Shown piece after piece: positions 8,006-17,004 of a stretch of 64,000 nucleotides of DNA. Made by a program: the position numbers and the translations under genes. The notes below the pieces were generated by a model that searched no databases, was not told where the DNA came from, and saw only the letters and a program-made list of their open reading frames with translations. This stretch comes from VXNE01 sp963668365 (GTDB lineage Bacteria > Pseudomonadota > Gammaproteobacteria > Pseudomonadales > Azotimanducaceae): NCBI GenBank assembly GCA_963668365.1, contig OY764266.1:2542001-2606000 (forward strand). The letters are read 5' to 3'. Every line of letters starts with the position of its first letter. The first letter of the stretch is position 1.

Positions 8006-11000
8006 CTATTGCGCCTGTAGCAGGCGAATGTTGTCGATGCGCGCCACAGCGCCTTCGGCGTTCCCCCAGTCGGGGAAGAACATCACCAGTTTGAGATTCG
8101 CCAGGTCGAGACCGGCGAGTTCGACGCCGAGATCGAAGCTGTAGCGCTGCCAGTCGCTGCCCGGCTCAGGATTGCCGCCCGCCGTCAACAGGACTTCCGC
8201 CGCGGTGGCGGCATCGCTGCTCTCGAGCTTGAGGCGCCACAGCGACCCGTCGGGAGGCGGCGACACCTCCTTGAAGTCGAACTCCAGCGTGCCGCCGGCC
8301 ATGGCGCCGGCGTCCAGTCCCGCCGTGGCCTGCATGCCGGTCACCGTGGCGCCGGCATGGAACGACAGTTCGATCACGCTGCCGTGGTCCTCGTCGTCGG
8401 TCACCTCGCCGAAGGTCGCGGCGCCGCAGCAGTCCCACAGGAACCAGCCCTCGGCCAGTGCGTCCGCGTAGAGTTCGATGGACGCCACTTCCGGCACGAA
8501 GCGGACGTTGTCGATCCGGCCCACCGCGCCGTCGGCATTGGCCCAGTCGGGAAAGATCATCACCAGCTTCACGTCGCTGAGATCCAGCCCCGCGAGGTCC
8601 CCGCTCAGGGTGAATCGGTAATGCTGCCACTCGGATCCGGGCTCGGGATTGTCTCCGTGGGTCAGGACCACCTCGACGGCAGTGGCGGCATTGCCGCTCT
8701 CGAGCTTCAGCCGCCAGACGGCGCCTTCCGGTGGCGGCGAGACTTGCTTGAAGTCGAATTCCAGGGTGCCGGAAGCCAGACCGCTGACATCGACACCTTC
8801 GGTTGCCTGGAATCCGGTGACCGTGCCCGTCGCCCCGAACGACAGTTCGACCACGCGTCCGTGTTCGGCATCGTCGTCGACCTCGCCGAAGGTGGCGCCG
8901 CCGCAGCAGTCCCACAGGAACCAGCCGTCGGCGACGCTGTCGCCGTACAGTTCGACCGCCGCGGTTCCCCCGGGCCCGCCGCCGTCCGGCCCTTCGCCCG
9001 GAATCCACTGCACATTGTCGAGTTCGAACGTCTGGGCAACGGTCTGCTCCGCGGGGAACAGGACGATGCCGGTATTGACCGTGGCCAGGTTGAGGCCGCC
9101 GCCGAGCAACTGCGCCACGGGCACTTCCACGGTCTCCCATTCGCCGTCGCCGACCTTGCCGATTCGCTGGTCGCCGCTGGTGCACGGGAAGACGCAGTCG
9201 ATCTTCATGGTCATGCCGGCCTCGTTGTCGCCGTAGTCGTTCACCTTGATATCAAAGCTGACCGCGCCGGGGGCGTAGGCACCCAGGTCCACGCCCATCG
9301 TGGACTGGATGAACCACACTCCGAACGCCTCGCTGTCGGAGAAGCTCACTTCGAGGAAATTGCCCCGGTTGGCATCTCCGATTTCCTTCCACTGCACCTT
9401 GTTGGCGGGGTTCGCGCCGTCCGAGTAGTTGACCCAGTTGGAGCCGGAGTCGGCGGCGGCGATGCCCGCGTCCCAGATCGGATCGACAGAGTCGATGTAG
9501 ACGGGCTGCGGCTCGCCCGCCGCGGGCGGGGGCGGCGCTGGAGGCATGATGCCGCAGTCGCCCTGGCCGACGTGACCGCAGATGATCCGGATGTTGTCCA
9601 CCCGCACGTGGGCGTGACTCGTGGGTTCGAGCACGAACAGGCTCAGCACCTGGTCGAGGTCGACGGGACCGCCCCCGAAGTTGCCCGCGTTGTGCGCGAT
9701 GTCGCTGATCTGCACGGTGACGGTCGTCCACTCGTCCGTGGTCAGGGTCGAGACCGGCAGATCGACGAAGCCGAGATCCGGGAAGCCGCTGTCGAGCTTG
9801 ACCTGCAGGCTGCTCGCCGCGTCCGTCTCGTCGCCGAATATGTAGAGGTCGAACTGCACTTCGCCCGCGTAGTCGGCCCCGTCGGAGGCGCTGCCCATGC
9901 CGAACAGCGTCTGTCTCGCGAGGTTCGCCGGGAAGATGTTGAAATTGCCGCCGCCGGTGGTGTTGACGTCGATCACCATGCCGCGGTCGTCGTCACTCAC
10001 TTCCGAAAAGGCGAGGGCGCCTCCCGCGTCGTAGACGCCGAAGTCGAGCGCCACGGTATCCTCGGACTCGGGGAAGGCGAGCGGTCCCACGGCGTCGGTG
10101 TAGAGGTCGTAGACCGCCCGGTAGACCTTTTCTCCGAGCGGCGGAATCACGGAGGGGTCCGTGTAGTCGGTGAAGCCGTCGCAACCCGTGCCGGTTTCGG
10201 TATTGATGGTGCACTCGTAAACGCGCACGTAGTCGACGCGCAGTTCCGCGGGCAGCGCGTCCGCGGCGGGGGCGCCGGGCAGGTTCCCTCCCACGGCGAG
10301 GTTGAGCAACAGGTGGAAGGGCTGGTCGAACGGCGCCGCATCTCCGCCCTCGACATGGGCGTTCGTCGCCGCGTCCAGGTAGTAGTTCCAGTAGGTGGAG
10401 TTCCTGACGGTGTAGTAGTGCGTTCCGTCGACGAACCAGCGGATCTCGGCTTCGTCCCATTCGAGCGCGTAGACGTGGAAACCGTCCGCCGGATCCACTT
10501 CCATGTGCTTCTCGTACTTGAAGGTGTTGAGCGGCCACGCCATGCCGTAGTGAATCGCGGCCTGGTTGAAGGGGCTCGGTTCGCGGGAGAACACCTCCAT
10601 GATGTCGAGTTCTCCGCCGGCGGCCCAGGTGCCGTAAGCCGAATCCGTGGGCAGCATCCAGAACGCGGACCACATGCCCTGGCCCGCGGCGGCGTGGATG
10701 CTCGCCTCGATGCGTCCGTACTTGATGTCCAGCTTGCCGTCCGTGTTGATGCGCCCGGAGGTGTACAGGCGTCCGTCCGCTTCCTCCCGCCTGGCCGTGA
10801 TGATGAGATTGCCGTCGGCGACGGACACGTTGTCCGCCTGGTAGCTCTGCAACTCGTTGTTGCCCCAGCCGGGAATGCCCTCGGCGGTGCCGTCGCCTGT
10901 CTGGATGTTCCACTTCGAGCCGTCCAGCGCGCCGCCGCCGAACTCGTCCGACCAGACCAGGTTCCAGCCCTTCGGCGTCAGGGGCGCGGTCGGCTGGTTG

Positions 11001-11098
11001 CCGCCCTGGGCCGGATCCTCGTTGCCGCCGGAGCAGCCGATGAGCACCGCCGTCGCCACGATCAACCAGGTACCTGTTCGCAGATGTCTAGCCGTCAC
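8006..11098 (-). CDS. GH16 endo-beta-1,3-glucanase lipoprotein with four C-terminal carbohydrate-binding-like modules
   Basis: First gene of the glucan operon, about 1030 aa. A GTG start at 11098 gives a compact lipoprotein signal (TARHLRTGTWLIVATAVLIGC, lipobox LIGC). An ATG at 11185 with GAGGGGG upstream is the alternative. The GH16 domain follows (WNLVWSDEFGG to VDYVRVYEC) and contains the catalytic ExDxxE motif in GGELDIMEV (Glu163, Asp165, Glu168 from the GTG) and the aromatic FWMLPTDSAYG. After it come four beta-sandwich modules of about 150-185 aa, the last two near-duplicates. The mature protein is probably at the cell surface, cutting beta-1,3-glucan into pieces for the receptor encoded next. 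GH16 subfamily specificity (laminarin versus mixed linkage) is inferred. Confidence 0.92.
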   Translation of the reverse strand: MTARHLRTGTWLIVATAVLIGCSGGNEDPAQGGNQPTAPLTPKGWNLVWSDEFGGGALDGSKWNIQTGDGTAEGIPGWGNNELQSYQADNVSVADGNLIITARREEADGRLYTSGRINTDGKLDIKYGRIEASIHAAAGQGMWSAFWMLPTDSAYGTWAAGGELDIMEVFSREPSPFNQAAIHYGMAWPLNTFKYEKHMEVDPADGFHVYALEWDEAEIRWFVDGTHYYTVRNSTYWNYYLDAATNAHVEGGDAAPFDQPFHLLLNLAVGGNLPGAPAADALPAELRVDYVRVYECTINTETGTGCDGFTDYTDPSVIPPLGEKVYRAVYDLYTDAVGPLAFPESEDTVALDFGVYDAGGALAFSEVSDDDRGMVIDVNTTGGGNFNIFPANLARQTLFGMGSASDGADYAGEVQFDLYIFGDETDAASSLQVKLDSGFPDLGFVDLPVSTLTTDEWTTVTVQISDIAHNAGNFGGGPVDLDQVLSLFVLEPTSHAHVRVDNIRIICGHVGQGDCGIMPPAPPPPAAGEPQPVYIDSVDPIWDAGIAAADSGSNWVNYSDGANPANKVQWKEIGDANRGNFLEVSFSDSEAFGVWFIQSTMGVDLGAYAPGAVSFDIKVNDYGDNEAGMTMKIDCVFPCTSGDQRIGKVGDGEWETVEVPVAQLLGGGLNLATVNTGIVLFPAEQTVAQTFELDNVQWIPGEGPDGGGPGGTAAVELYGDSVADGWFLWDCCGGATFGEVDDDAEHGRVVELSFGATGTVTGFQATEGVDVSGLASGTLEFDFKQVSPPPEGAVWRLKLESGNAATAVEVVLTHGDNPEPGSEWQHYRFTLSGDLAGLDLSDVKLVMIFPDWANADGAVGRIDNVRFVPEVASIELYADALAEGWFLWDCCGAATFGEVTDDEDHGSVIELSFHAGATVTGMQATAGLDAGAMAGGTLEFDFKEVSPPPDGSLWRLKLESSDAATAAEVLLTAGGNPEPGSDWQRYSFDLGVELAGLDLANLKLVMFFPDWGNAEGAVARIDNIRLLQAQ
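8009..8961 (-). repeat. Tandem duplicate of a ~158-residue binding-like module in the GH16 protein
   Basis: Two consecutive copies (8486-8961 and 8009-8485) encode closely matching modules. Shared marks are GWFLWDCCG, ATFGEV, GTLEFDFK, VSPPP, WRLKLES, NPEPGS, LVMxFPDW and GAVxRIDN. Each carries an unusual vicinal Cys-Cys pair. The fold is probably a galactose-binding-like or CBM-type jelly roll; no known CBM family is assigned by eye. Confidence 0.85.
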
Positions 11099-11220
11099 GT
11101 TGCGCCAACTCTTCGCGCGTTGGCGATGCCGGGTTAGCGCGGGGACGGCAATGGTCGCGAAGCGCTTGGTCAGGATGAGCCCCATGAACGTCGTCCCCCT
11201 CGAACGTGATGAGGGCTCCA

Positions 11221-11249
11221 CGGTAAGCCTGAAATGACAACGTTGTCAA
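11221..11249 (-). promoter_or_regulatory. LacI-type operator overlapping the promoter of the glucan operon
   Basis: A perfect 14-bp palindrome with central CG, TGACAACGTTGTCA, lies at 11235-11248. On the minus strand it overlaps a consensus -35 box TTGACA (11249-11244). A weak -10 (TACCGT) follows after 18 bases. This geometry puts the start of transcription near 11213, upstream of the GH16 start codon. The even palindrome with central CG is typical of LacI-family sites, and a LacI gene sits in this operon. Binding is inferred. Confidence 0.72.
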
Positions 11250-11413
11250 CCGATCTCCTGTGATGCATCTTGGCAACAGGGCGGTGCGCGATGATGTATA
11301 TCGATGAAGACGTCTCGTCGCATGACCTTCGTTTCGCCGATGCGCTGATTTCGCTCCGCCAATCCCGACGGCTTTGCCCGCGCCGTGCTCCGAACCGCGT
11401 GTACAATGCCCGC

Positions 11414-12466
11414 ATGGCCAGCAACGTTCTTCCGCGGGAGATTCACGTCCGACCACGGGATCAGCGCTCCTTGATCGTCGCGTTGCCCGGCGTTCTGGAC
11501 GGGTCGGTCGAGCATGACCCGGCGTCGCTGCCGGCGTTGGAGTTTCCGGGCTGCGTGCTCATCCGCATGACGGCCGAGGATCTCGCGGTGTTCGAGGAGC
11601 GGCTGGAGCTTTGGGACGCCCGCACGGAGACGGCCTGGGTGGTTCGGGAACCTGCCGGCCCGGTGCACGAGCACCCGGGTCACAAATTGCCGATGCTGTT
11701 GCAGGTCATTGCCTCCGTGCGTGGTTCGCCGGTCGAATGCTACGGCGCGATGCAACTGCTGCTGCGCGACGGCGAAGGCGATCCGAGGCGGACCATGCAT
11801 CCCGATCAGTCCGTGTACCTGCGGCCGCATCGGGCGGTGCTGCCGGGAATTGACGCCATGGTCGTTGCGGGGCACGACTTGCCGGACGTGGTGCTGGAGG
11901 TGGACAACACGACGGACGTGCGCCGCGGCAAGCTGCTGCAATACGAGGCGTGGGGATTCCCGGAGCTGTGGGTGGAGGTGCCGGACTCGGCGTCACGAAG
12001 TCGCCCGCGTCGCCTTGTCCCTGGATTGACGATCTATGTGCTGCGGGAGGGCGGCTACGAGATTGTCAGGGAGAGTCGGGCGTTTTCGGGCTGGGCGGCG
12101 GTCGAGATCCACCAGGCGATGAACGAGACGGGCCTGTCGGCGCATACATGCGCGGTTTTGGAGCGCGTCGGGACGGCCATGGGCGCGGAAGAGGGCACGG
12201 GTCCCGACGACGATCCGCTGCTTCGCTCGCAGCGCCGGAAGGCGTACAACATCGGCCATGCCCAGGGCCATGCCGAAGGCCACATCGAAGGTCGTGCGGC
12301 GCTGGCGTGCGGGTTATTGCGGTCTCGCGGCATTGAGGTCTCAGCGGGTTTTGCTGACGCCCTGCGAGAAGAGCCCGCTTTCGCCGGGTCGTCGGACGCG
12401 GGGATCGCTGCCGCAGCCATGGCCTCGGAATCCGAAGCCGACTTTCTGCGCCGCATACACCAGTAA
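11414..12466 (+). CDS. Uma2-family (DUF820) putative PD-(D/E)XK endonuclease
   Basis: About 350 aa from the ATG at 11414; an upstream in-frame ATG at 11270 has no homologous-looking sequence after it. The core DLPDVVLEVDNTTDVRRGKL followed by YEAWGFPELWVEVPD matches the Uma2 pattern of a PD-(D/E)XK nuclease fold, with Asp, Glu and Lys of the active site in that stretch. The C-terminus carries the glycine/histidine-rich stretch GHAQGHAEGHIEGR, typical of the repeat tail in this family. The gene is divergent from the glucan operon and seems a stand-alone unit. Biological role of Uma2 proteins is not established. Confidence 0.8.
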   Translation: MASNVLPREIHVRPRDQRSLIVALPGVLDGSVEHDPASLPALEFPGCVLIRMTAEDLAVFEERLELWDARTETAWVVREPAGPVHEHPGHKLPMLLQVIASVRGSPVECYGAMQLLLRDGEGDPRRTMHPDQSVYLRPHRAVLPGIDAMVVAGHDLPDVVLEVDNTTDVRRGKLLQYEAWGFPELWVEVPDSASRSRPRRLVPGLTIYVLREGGYEIVRESRAFSGWAAVEIHQAMNETGLSAHTCAVLERVGTAMGAEEGTGPDDDPLLRSQRRKAYNIGHAQGHAEGHIEGRAALACGLLRSRGIEVSAGFADALREEPAFAGSSDAGIAAAAMASESEADFLRRIHQ

Positions 12467-12618
12467 TGTGATTCTGCTGGCCCAGCGCCGCGAAAATTGA
12501 TCGCCCTTGGATTGATCGCCCTTCGGGCGCCGCCTTGCGCCCGCGTCCGGCTGTTTCGCCCGTGCCGACCCCCGGCACCCTCTCGATGTCGCGCTACAGG
12601 TCGGAACAGTTGGCTAGG

Positions 12619-13773
12619 CTAAGACCACTCGATGTCCTGCCTTGACCTGTGGTTCCCCTTTCGGTGAACCCACGGCCTCGCGTTGTCGTCCCAGGGATGG
12701 GCCGCGAGCCACTTCTCGTCCATCGCGGCACCGAGACCTGGCCCCGGGGGCACGCCGAAATAACCGTCCTTCTGCACCGGGAAGTCGCCGATCACCGAAT
12801 CCGGGAACCAGTCGCGGATGCCGCCCTCCTGGATCAGGAAATTGGGGGTGCAGGCGTCGAAGTGCAGCGCCGCGAGCGTGGCGAACGGCCCATAGCAGTT
12901 GTGGGGCTGTACGCCCACGTAATAGGCTTCGGCGATGGCGGCGATCTTCTTCGTTTCCAGGATTCCGCCGGCATACATGATGTCCGGCTGGATCAGATCG
13001 ACGGCTTGTAGCGCCAGGAGATTGGCGAAGTCGAACTTGGTCAGCAGCCTTTCGCCCGTCGCGATGGGGATGTTGAGCCGGTCCGACACCTTCTTCAGCG
13101 CATGCATGTTCTGGGGAGGTACCGGCTCCTCGAAGTAGAATGGCCTGAACTCCGCCATCCTGTTGCCGATGCGGATAGCATCGGAGGGTGCGAGGCGACC
13201 GTGGACCTCGACGAAAAGTTCGATATCGTCGCCGACGGCTTCGCGCACCGCCTTCAGCTTCTCGATCGCGAGATCCTCGGATGCCCTGTCGCTGAAAATG
13301 CCCCTGTGCTCGAAGGGATCACCCTTCAGGGCCGTGAGGCCCATTTCGAGATGGTTCATCGCGTTCTCGATGGATGCCTCCGGCGTCGGGCCGTCCCAGC
13401 GGCCGTAGGTCCAGATTCGATCTCTCACCTTGCCGCCGAGCAGTTCGTACACCGGCGCGCCGAGCGCCTGGCCCTTGATGTCCCAGAGGGCGATCTCGAT
13501 GCCGCTGATGGCCGACATCTGCACCACGCCGCCACGGACGTGGAAGTGGTGGTAGAGGGTCTGCCAGTGCTTTTCGATCTCCATGGGATCCTTGGCCAAA
13601 AGTTCGCGACCGAATTCCTCCAACATGGTGGCGACGGCGAGCGGGCCGGAAGTGGCCTCGCCCCAGCCTGTGATTCCTTCGTCGGTCTCGATCCTGACGA
13701 AGACGAAGTTGCGGGTAACGGTAGGCGAAAAGACCTTGGAGGCGGGAAACGCCTTGACGGAAGTGATTTTCAT
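12619..13773 (-). CDS. Enolase-superfamily sugar-acid dehydratase (galactonate dehydratase-like)
   Basis: 384 aa, mandelate racemase/muconate lactonizing enzyme fold. N-terminal capping domain about 1-115 (ITGWGEATSGPLA, GIEIALWDIKG), then the barrel. Metal ligands fall in FVEVHGR (Glu189), FYFEEPV (Glu215/216) and ATGERL (Glu241). The base dyad is Asp264 (QPDIMYAGG) and His291 (VQPHNCYGP). His191 in EVHGR matches the general acid position of the DgoD type, where the first ligand is usually Asp; here it is Glu. Predicted reaction is dehydration of an aldonic acid to a 2-keto-3-deoxy acid. A small unknown gene ends 5 bases upstream, so both are one operon. Substrate is not certain. Confidence 0.85.
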   Translation of the reverse strand: MKITSVKAFPASKVFSPTVTRNFVFVRIETDEGITGWGEATSGPLAVATMLEEFGRELLAKDPMEIEKHWQTLYHHFHVRGGVVQMSAISGIEIALWDIKGQALGAPVYELLGGKVRDRIWTYGRWDGPTPEASIENAMNHLEMGLTALKGDPFEHRGIFSDRASEDLAIEKLKAVREAVGDDIELFVEVHGRLAPSDAIRIGNRMAEFRPFYFEEPVPPQNMHALKKVSDRLNIPIATGERLLTKFDFANLLALQAVDLIQPDIMYAGGILETKKIAAIAEAYYVGVQPHNCYGPFATLAALHFDACTPNFLIQEGGIRDWFPDSVIGDFPVQKDGYFGVPPGPGLGAAMDEKWLAAHPWDDNARPWVHRKGNHRSRQDIEWS

Positions 13774-13778
13774 GTCGG

Positions 13779-14177
13779 TCAGCCGGGGAGCAGGTCAGGA
13801 GAACTGGACTTGAAGTCCTCGATTGCATTGGCGGTCAGTTCCTGCCAGTTCTCCGGCAGTTCGCACCCGGCACGCGCCCGCGCCAGGTAGTCGGGAAAGC
13901 GCTGCGCAAGCTCCCCCGCCGCCCAGTTGAAGGGGTCGGGATCGTCGATCGTCTCCCTTGGCTCGTCCAGGTAGGAAAATCCCAGGTGGTAGTGCGGATG
14001 GTTCTTGAAGCAATCGAATCGCAGGATCTCGTGTTCTTCCCCTTCCACCGGTCCGAACACATGGATCGTCAGCCCTTGATCGACGCTGAATGAACGGTAC
14101 ACCAAGGCCAACTTGTACGGACCGACGGAGTTTTCCACTGCGTTGGACAGATCCGGTGGGCTGAAACGTGTCTGCAT
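13779..14177 (-). CDS. Hypothetical protein co-transcribed with the dehydratase
   Basis: About 132 aa from ATG 14177, which has AGGAG seven bases upstream; an ATG at 14183 lies inside the spacer. I do not recognise the family. Visible features are LVYRSFSVDQGLTIHVFGP, a cysteine-histidine segment FDCFKNHPHYHLGFSYLDEP, and an acidic C-terminal half with FNWAAGELAQRFPDYLARA. The HPHYHLGF stretch could bind metal. It lacks a signal peptide or membrane segments. It precedes the dehydratase by 5 bases, so a link with sugar-acid metabolism is possible but unproven. Confidence 0.6.
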   Translation of the reverse strand: MQTRFSPPDLSNAVENSVGPYKLALVYRSFSVDQGLTIHVFGPVEGEEHEILRFDCFKNHPHYHLGFSYLDEPRETIDDPDPFNWAAGELAQRFPDYLARARAGCELPENWQELTANAIEDFKSSSPDLLPG

Positions 14178-14239
14178 TTGCATCTCCTGGCTTGCGCGCT
14201 TACCGACTCTGGGGCAATAAATGAGAAGATACACGAATC

Positions 14240-16126
14240 ATGACATCGTGCACCTGGCGGCGAAAGCCGGCTACCAATTTGCCGACATCCGATCATGTCT
14301 TGCGCAGTTTCTTTGCGGGCGCTGCGGCCACGGTGGTCGTCCTGGCATCGACGTGCCTTGCGGAGCAGCCGCCGTACCGGCACGGCATCTCGCTGCTGCA
14401 TGACCTGAAGTATCCGGCCGACTTCGCCCACTTCGACTACGCGGACCCGGCGGCGCCGAAGGGCGGGAGCCTGACCCTCTCCACGACCTGGCCGATCCGC
14501 AACTTCTCGGGCGCCTGGGGGACCGGGGTCGGCAACGCCGCCGGACTGGAGAGGACATTCGATCGGTTGTTCGTCAGATCGGCCGACGAGCAGTCGGCCA
14601 TGTATGGATTGCTGGCGGACGGTGTCGCCCTTTCGGCTGACAGGAAGTCGCTCTTCATCAGGCTGCATGAGAAGGCGCGCTGGCATGACGGCCTGCCGGT
14701 GACAACCGGGGATTTGCGTTTCTCCTACGATGCGATGGATAAGACGTCGCTGGCCGGAAAAGCCTACTATCGCCGATGGGTCGAGTCGTTCGAGATCGTC
14801 AACGAACGGGAATTGGTTATCCGCCACAAGGATGTCTTCACCCATTCGAACCTGATCGCATTGACCACGTTTCCGGTACGCCCGGCGCACTACTACGCCG
14901 ACCGTGACCCGGGGAAAACGACGCTGGAGCCGCCAATGAGCGGCGGTCCGTATCGGATCGCCGAGTTTGATCGAAACCACGTCATCTACGAGCGCCTGGA
15001 CGACTACTGGGCTCGCGACCTCCCGGTCAACCGGGGGCGCCACAACTTCGATACGATCCGCTACGACGTATACCGCGATGCGACCGTGGCGCGGGAAGCT
15101 TTCCGCAAGGGATTGTTTGATTTCTTTTGGGAGTCCGACATTCGGTACTGGGTCAACTCCTACGACATACCGGCGGTGAAGTCGGGTCGGATCCGCAAGG
15201 AGATACGCAGCGTCCGCAAGAACATCGGCCAGGCCCGCTCGCTTGTATTCAATCTCAACCGCGAGATGTTCCGTGACGCGCGGGTCCGTGAAGCGTTGAC
15301 GTTGGCGTTCGACTTCGAGTGGCAGAATCGCGTGTTCCACCATGACTCGCAGAACCGGGCGCTGAGCTATTTCGCCGGCTCTTCGTTCGCGGCGAGGGGA
15401 TTGCCCACGGAAGAAGAGAACGCATTGCTGGCGCCGTACCGCGACCAGCTTCCTGTTCGCGTCTTCACGCAACCGTTCGAGCTACCCAGGTCGACCGGAC
15501 AAGGCTCGCATCGCGCCGCGCTTGAACGGGCACGGCAGTTGCTGGCCGAGGCGGGCTGGACCATCGTCGATGGCCGCCTGAAGGATGCGAACGGAAAGCC
15601 CTTCGCGTTCGAGATCGCGACGCAGCATGGGTGGGCCAAACGGCTGCTGCTTCCCTACGTCGAGACGCTTGCCTTCCTCGGTATCGATGCGCGCTTCCGG
15701 CTGCTTGAGAACGTGCTCGCGGCCAAGTACAAGCGCCAGCGCAGATTCGACATGTTCCTGGTGAATCGCGATTTCCTGAATCCGCCCATGGGTCAATTGC
15801 TCACCTACTTCAGTTCCGCGGCCGCCGTCGCGGAACTGGGTGGCAATCTGGCGGGAATTGATGATCCGGCGGTTGACTCCCTGGTCGGACTCGCCCAGAG
15901 CGCTCCGAACCTGGAAGCCGCGACGGTGGTCTGCCGGGCACTGGACCGGATCCTGCTGTGGGGCTTCTACCATATTCCCCTGAACATGCCGGAACAGGAG
16001 CGTTTCCTGTATTGGGACAAGTTGGGCCGCTCCGACGATTCTGCCGCGGTTTACGAGTACCTGACGGATGGACAGGCGCGCATTATCGACAGTTGGTGGA
16101 TCAATGGCGCCAGGTCCGATGGCTGA
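14240..16126 (+). CDS. ABC transporter substrate-binding protein, family 5 (YejA-like)
   Basis: 628 aa periplasmic binding protein of the oligopeptide/nickel type. A signal-like segment (FFAGAAATVVVLASTCLAE) follows a long N-terminus, so the true start may be later. SBP family 5 marks: FDYADPAAPKGGSLTLS, LERTFDRLFVRS, ARWHDGLPVTTGDLRFSYDA, GGPYRIAEF, and YFAGSSFAARGLPTEEE as in YejA-type proteins. No permease or ATPase genes are next to it in this window, so it is an orphan binding protein. Its 3' end overlaps a truncated sulfatase on the other strand, and the rearrangement joint lies just past its stop. Confidence 0.85.
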   Translation: MTSCTWRRKPATNLPTSDHVLRSFFAGAAATVVVLASTCLAEQPPYRHGISLLHDLKYPADFAHFDYADPAAPKGGSLTLSTTWPIRNFSGAWGTGVGNAAGLERTFDRLFVRSADEQSAMYGLLADGVALSADRKSLFIRLHEKARWHDGLPVTTGDLRFSYDAMDKTSLAGKAYYRRWVESFEIVNERELVIRHKDVFTHSNLIALTTFPVRPAHYYADRDPGKTTLEPPMSGGPYRIAEFDRNHVIYERLDDYWARDLPVNRGRHNFDTIRYDVYRDATVAREAFRKGLFDFFWESDIRYWVNSYDIPAVKSGRIRKEIRSVRKNIGQARSLVFNLNREMFRDARVREALTLAFDFEWQNRVFHHDSQNRALSYFAGSSFAARGLPTEEENALLAPYRDQLPVRVFTQPFELPRSTGQGSHRAALERARQLLAEAGWTIVDGRLKDANGKPFAFEIATQHGWAKRLLLPYVETLAFLGIDARFRLLENVLAAKYKRQRRFDMFLVNRDFLNPPMGQLLTYFSSAAAVAELGGNLAGIDDPAVDSLVGLAQSAPNLEAATVVCRALDRILLWGFYHIPLNMPEQERFLYWDKLGRSDDSAAVYEYLTDGQARIIDSWWINGARSDG

Positions 16127-16533
16127 CCAGGGGCATCGAATCCGTGCGCGTTGGGTCGAAACTCCCGGGCGACCCCCAGGTGCCATTTCCCGAATATCGC
16201 CGTCCGGTATCCGTGCGGCTTGAGCAGCGTGGCGATCGTCTTCTCGGTTGTCGGCAGGCCCGGCGTACTTTGCTTTCCGCTCTCCGGAGTCACCCGCTGT
16301 CCGCCCAGGATGCGGGGCACTCCGGCGCGATTGGGGTAGCGGCCAGTCAGGAGAGCGGCCCTGGAGGGCGAACACACCGGCGAATTCGAGTACCAGTTCG
16401 TGAATCGGATGCCGGACGCCGCCAGGGCGTCCAGGTGCGGGGTCAGGATCGAGTCTGATCCGTAGCAGCCGAGGTCGCCGTAGCCGAGGTCATCGGTGTA
16501 GATGACAACCAGGTTTGGGCGATCTTTCGACAT
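16051..16533 (-). pseudogene. Truncated sulfatase (N-terminal quarter only)
   Basis: The first 133 codons are a good type I sulfatase start: NLVVIYTDDLGYGDLGCYG, then CSPSRAALLTGRYPNR with the formylglycine site C-x-P-S-R (Cys54), and FGKWHLG. Homology stops after NAHGFD at about 16135. The last 27 residues are antisense to the 3' end of the binding-protein gene and are not sulfatase. A full enzyme needs about 450-550 aa, so this copy lacks the rest of the active site and the C-terminal domain. It is the last gene of the minus-strand run VOC, AKR, DUF2834, sulfatase. Confidence 0.8.
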
Positions 16534-16571
16534 CCTATTTGTCCGGGTTCCGGGAGAAGGGTACGGGGTCG

Positions 16572-16910
16572 CTATCCGTCCGTTGAGTGGACCTTCGAGC
16601 GTCGCAGTTCCTTTTCACGCATCAGCAGGAACAGCGGCAGGCCCAGCGACACGCCAACTACGCACGTGCCGGTGATGGGCATCCATAGATTGGCGATCGA
16701 TGCGCGCCGACCTTCGGCGAGGATAAATGAGATGAGGACGACTCCGGATACCAGGACGTCGGCCCATGCCGCCAGGGACACGTGTGAGCCTGCGATCTCT
16801 GCCAGCATGGCGGCAACGTTCAGGCCTCCGGTCTCAATCCCCCAGGCAACCAGCGCGCTGTAGGGCAACACCGTCCCGAGCACGCACATCATTGCGTAAA
16901 ACCTGATCAT
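16572..16910 (-). CDS. DUF2834 small membrane protein
   Basis: 112 aa from the ATG at 16910, with AAGGAG eight bases upstream. Three hydrophobic segments are visible, beginning MIRFYAMMCVLGTVLPY. The pattern LGTVLPYSALVAWG, WADVLVSGVVLISFI, EGRR, NLWMPITGTCVVGVSLGLPL and LMRE matches the DUF2834 family as I know it. Function is unknown. It sits between the aldo/keto reductase and the broken sulfatase, on the same strand. Confidence 0.8.
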   Translation of the reverse strand: MIRFYAMMCVLGTVLPYSALVAWGIETGGLNVAAMLAEIAGSHVSLAAWADVLVSGVVLISFILAEGRRASIANLWMPITGTCVVGVSLGLPLFLLMREKELRRSKVHSTDG

Positions 16911-17004
16911 CGATTCGCTCCTTCTCGACGCGTGTTCCGTTCGCCAACTGTTTTCCGGCCGCGAGAGCCGCGCCCGACGGGGAAGGAGCGGACCGTGTCC
17001 GGGT

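Noticed and set aside
12500..12540. Hairpin CGCCCTTCGGGCG as a terminator of the Uma2 gene
   Set aside because: There is no U-run after the stem; a short GC palindrome is expected in this composition.
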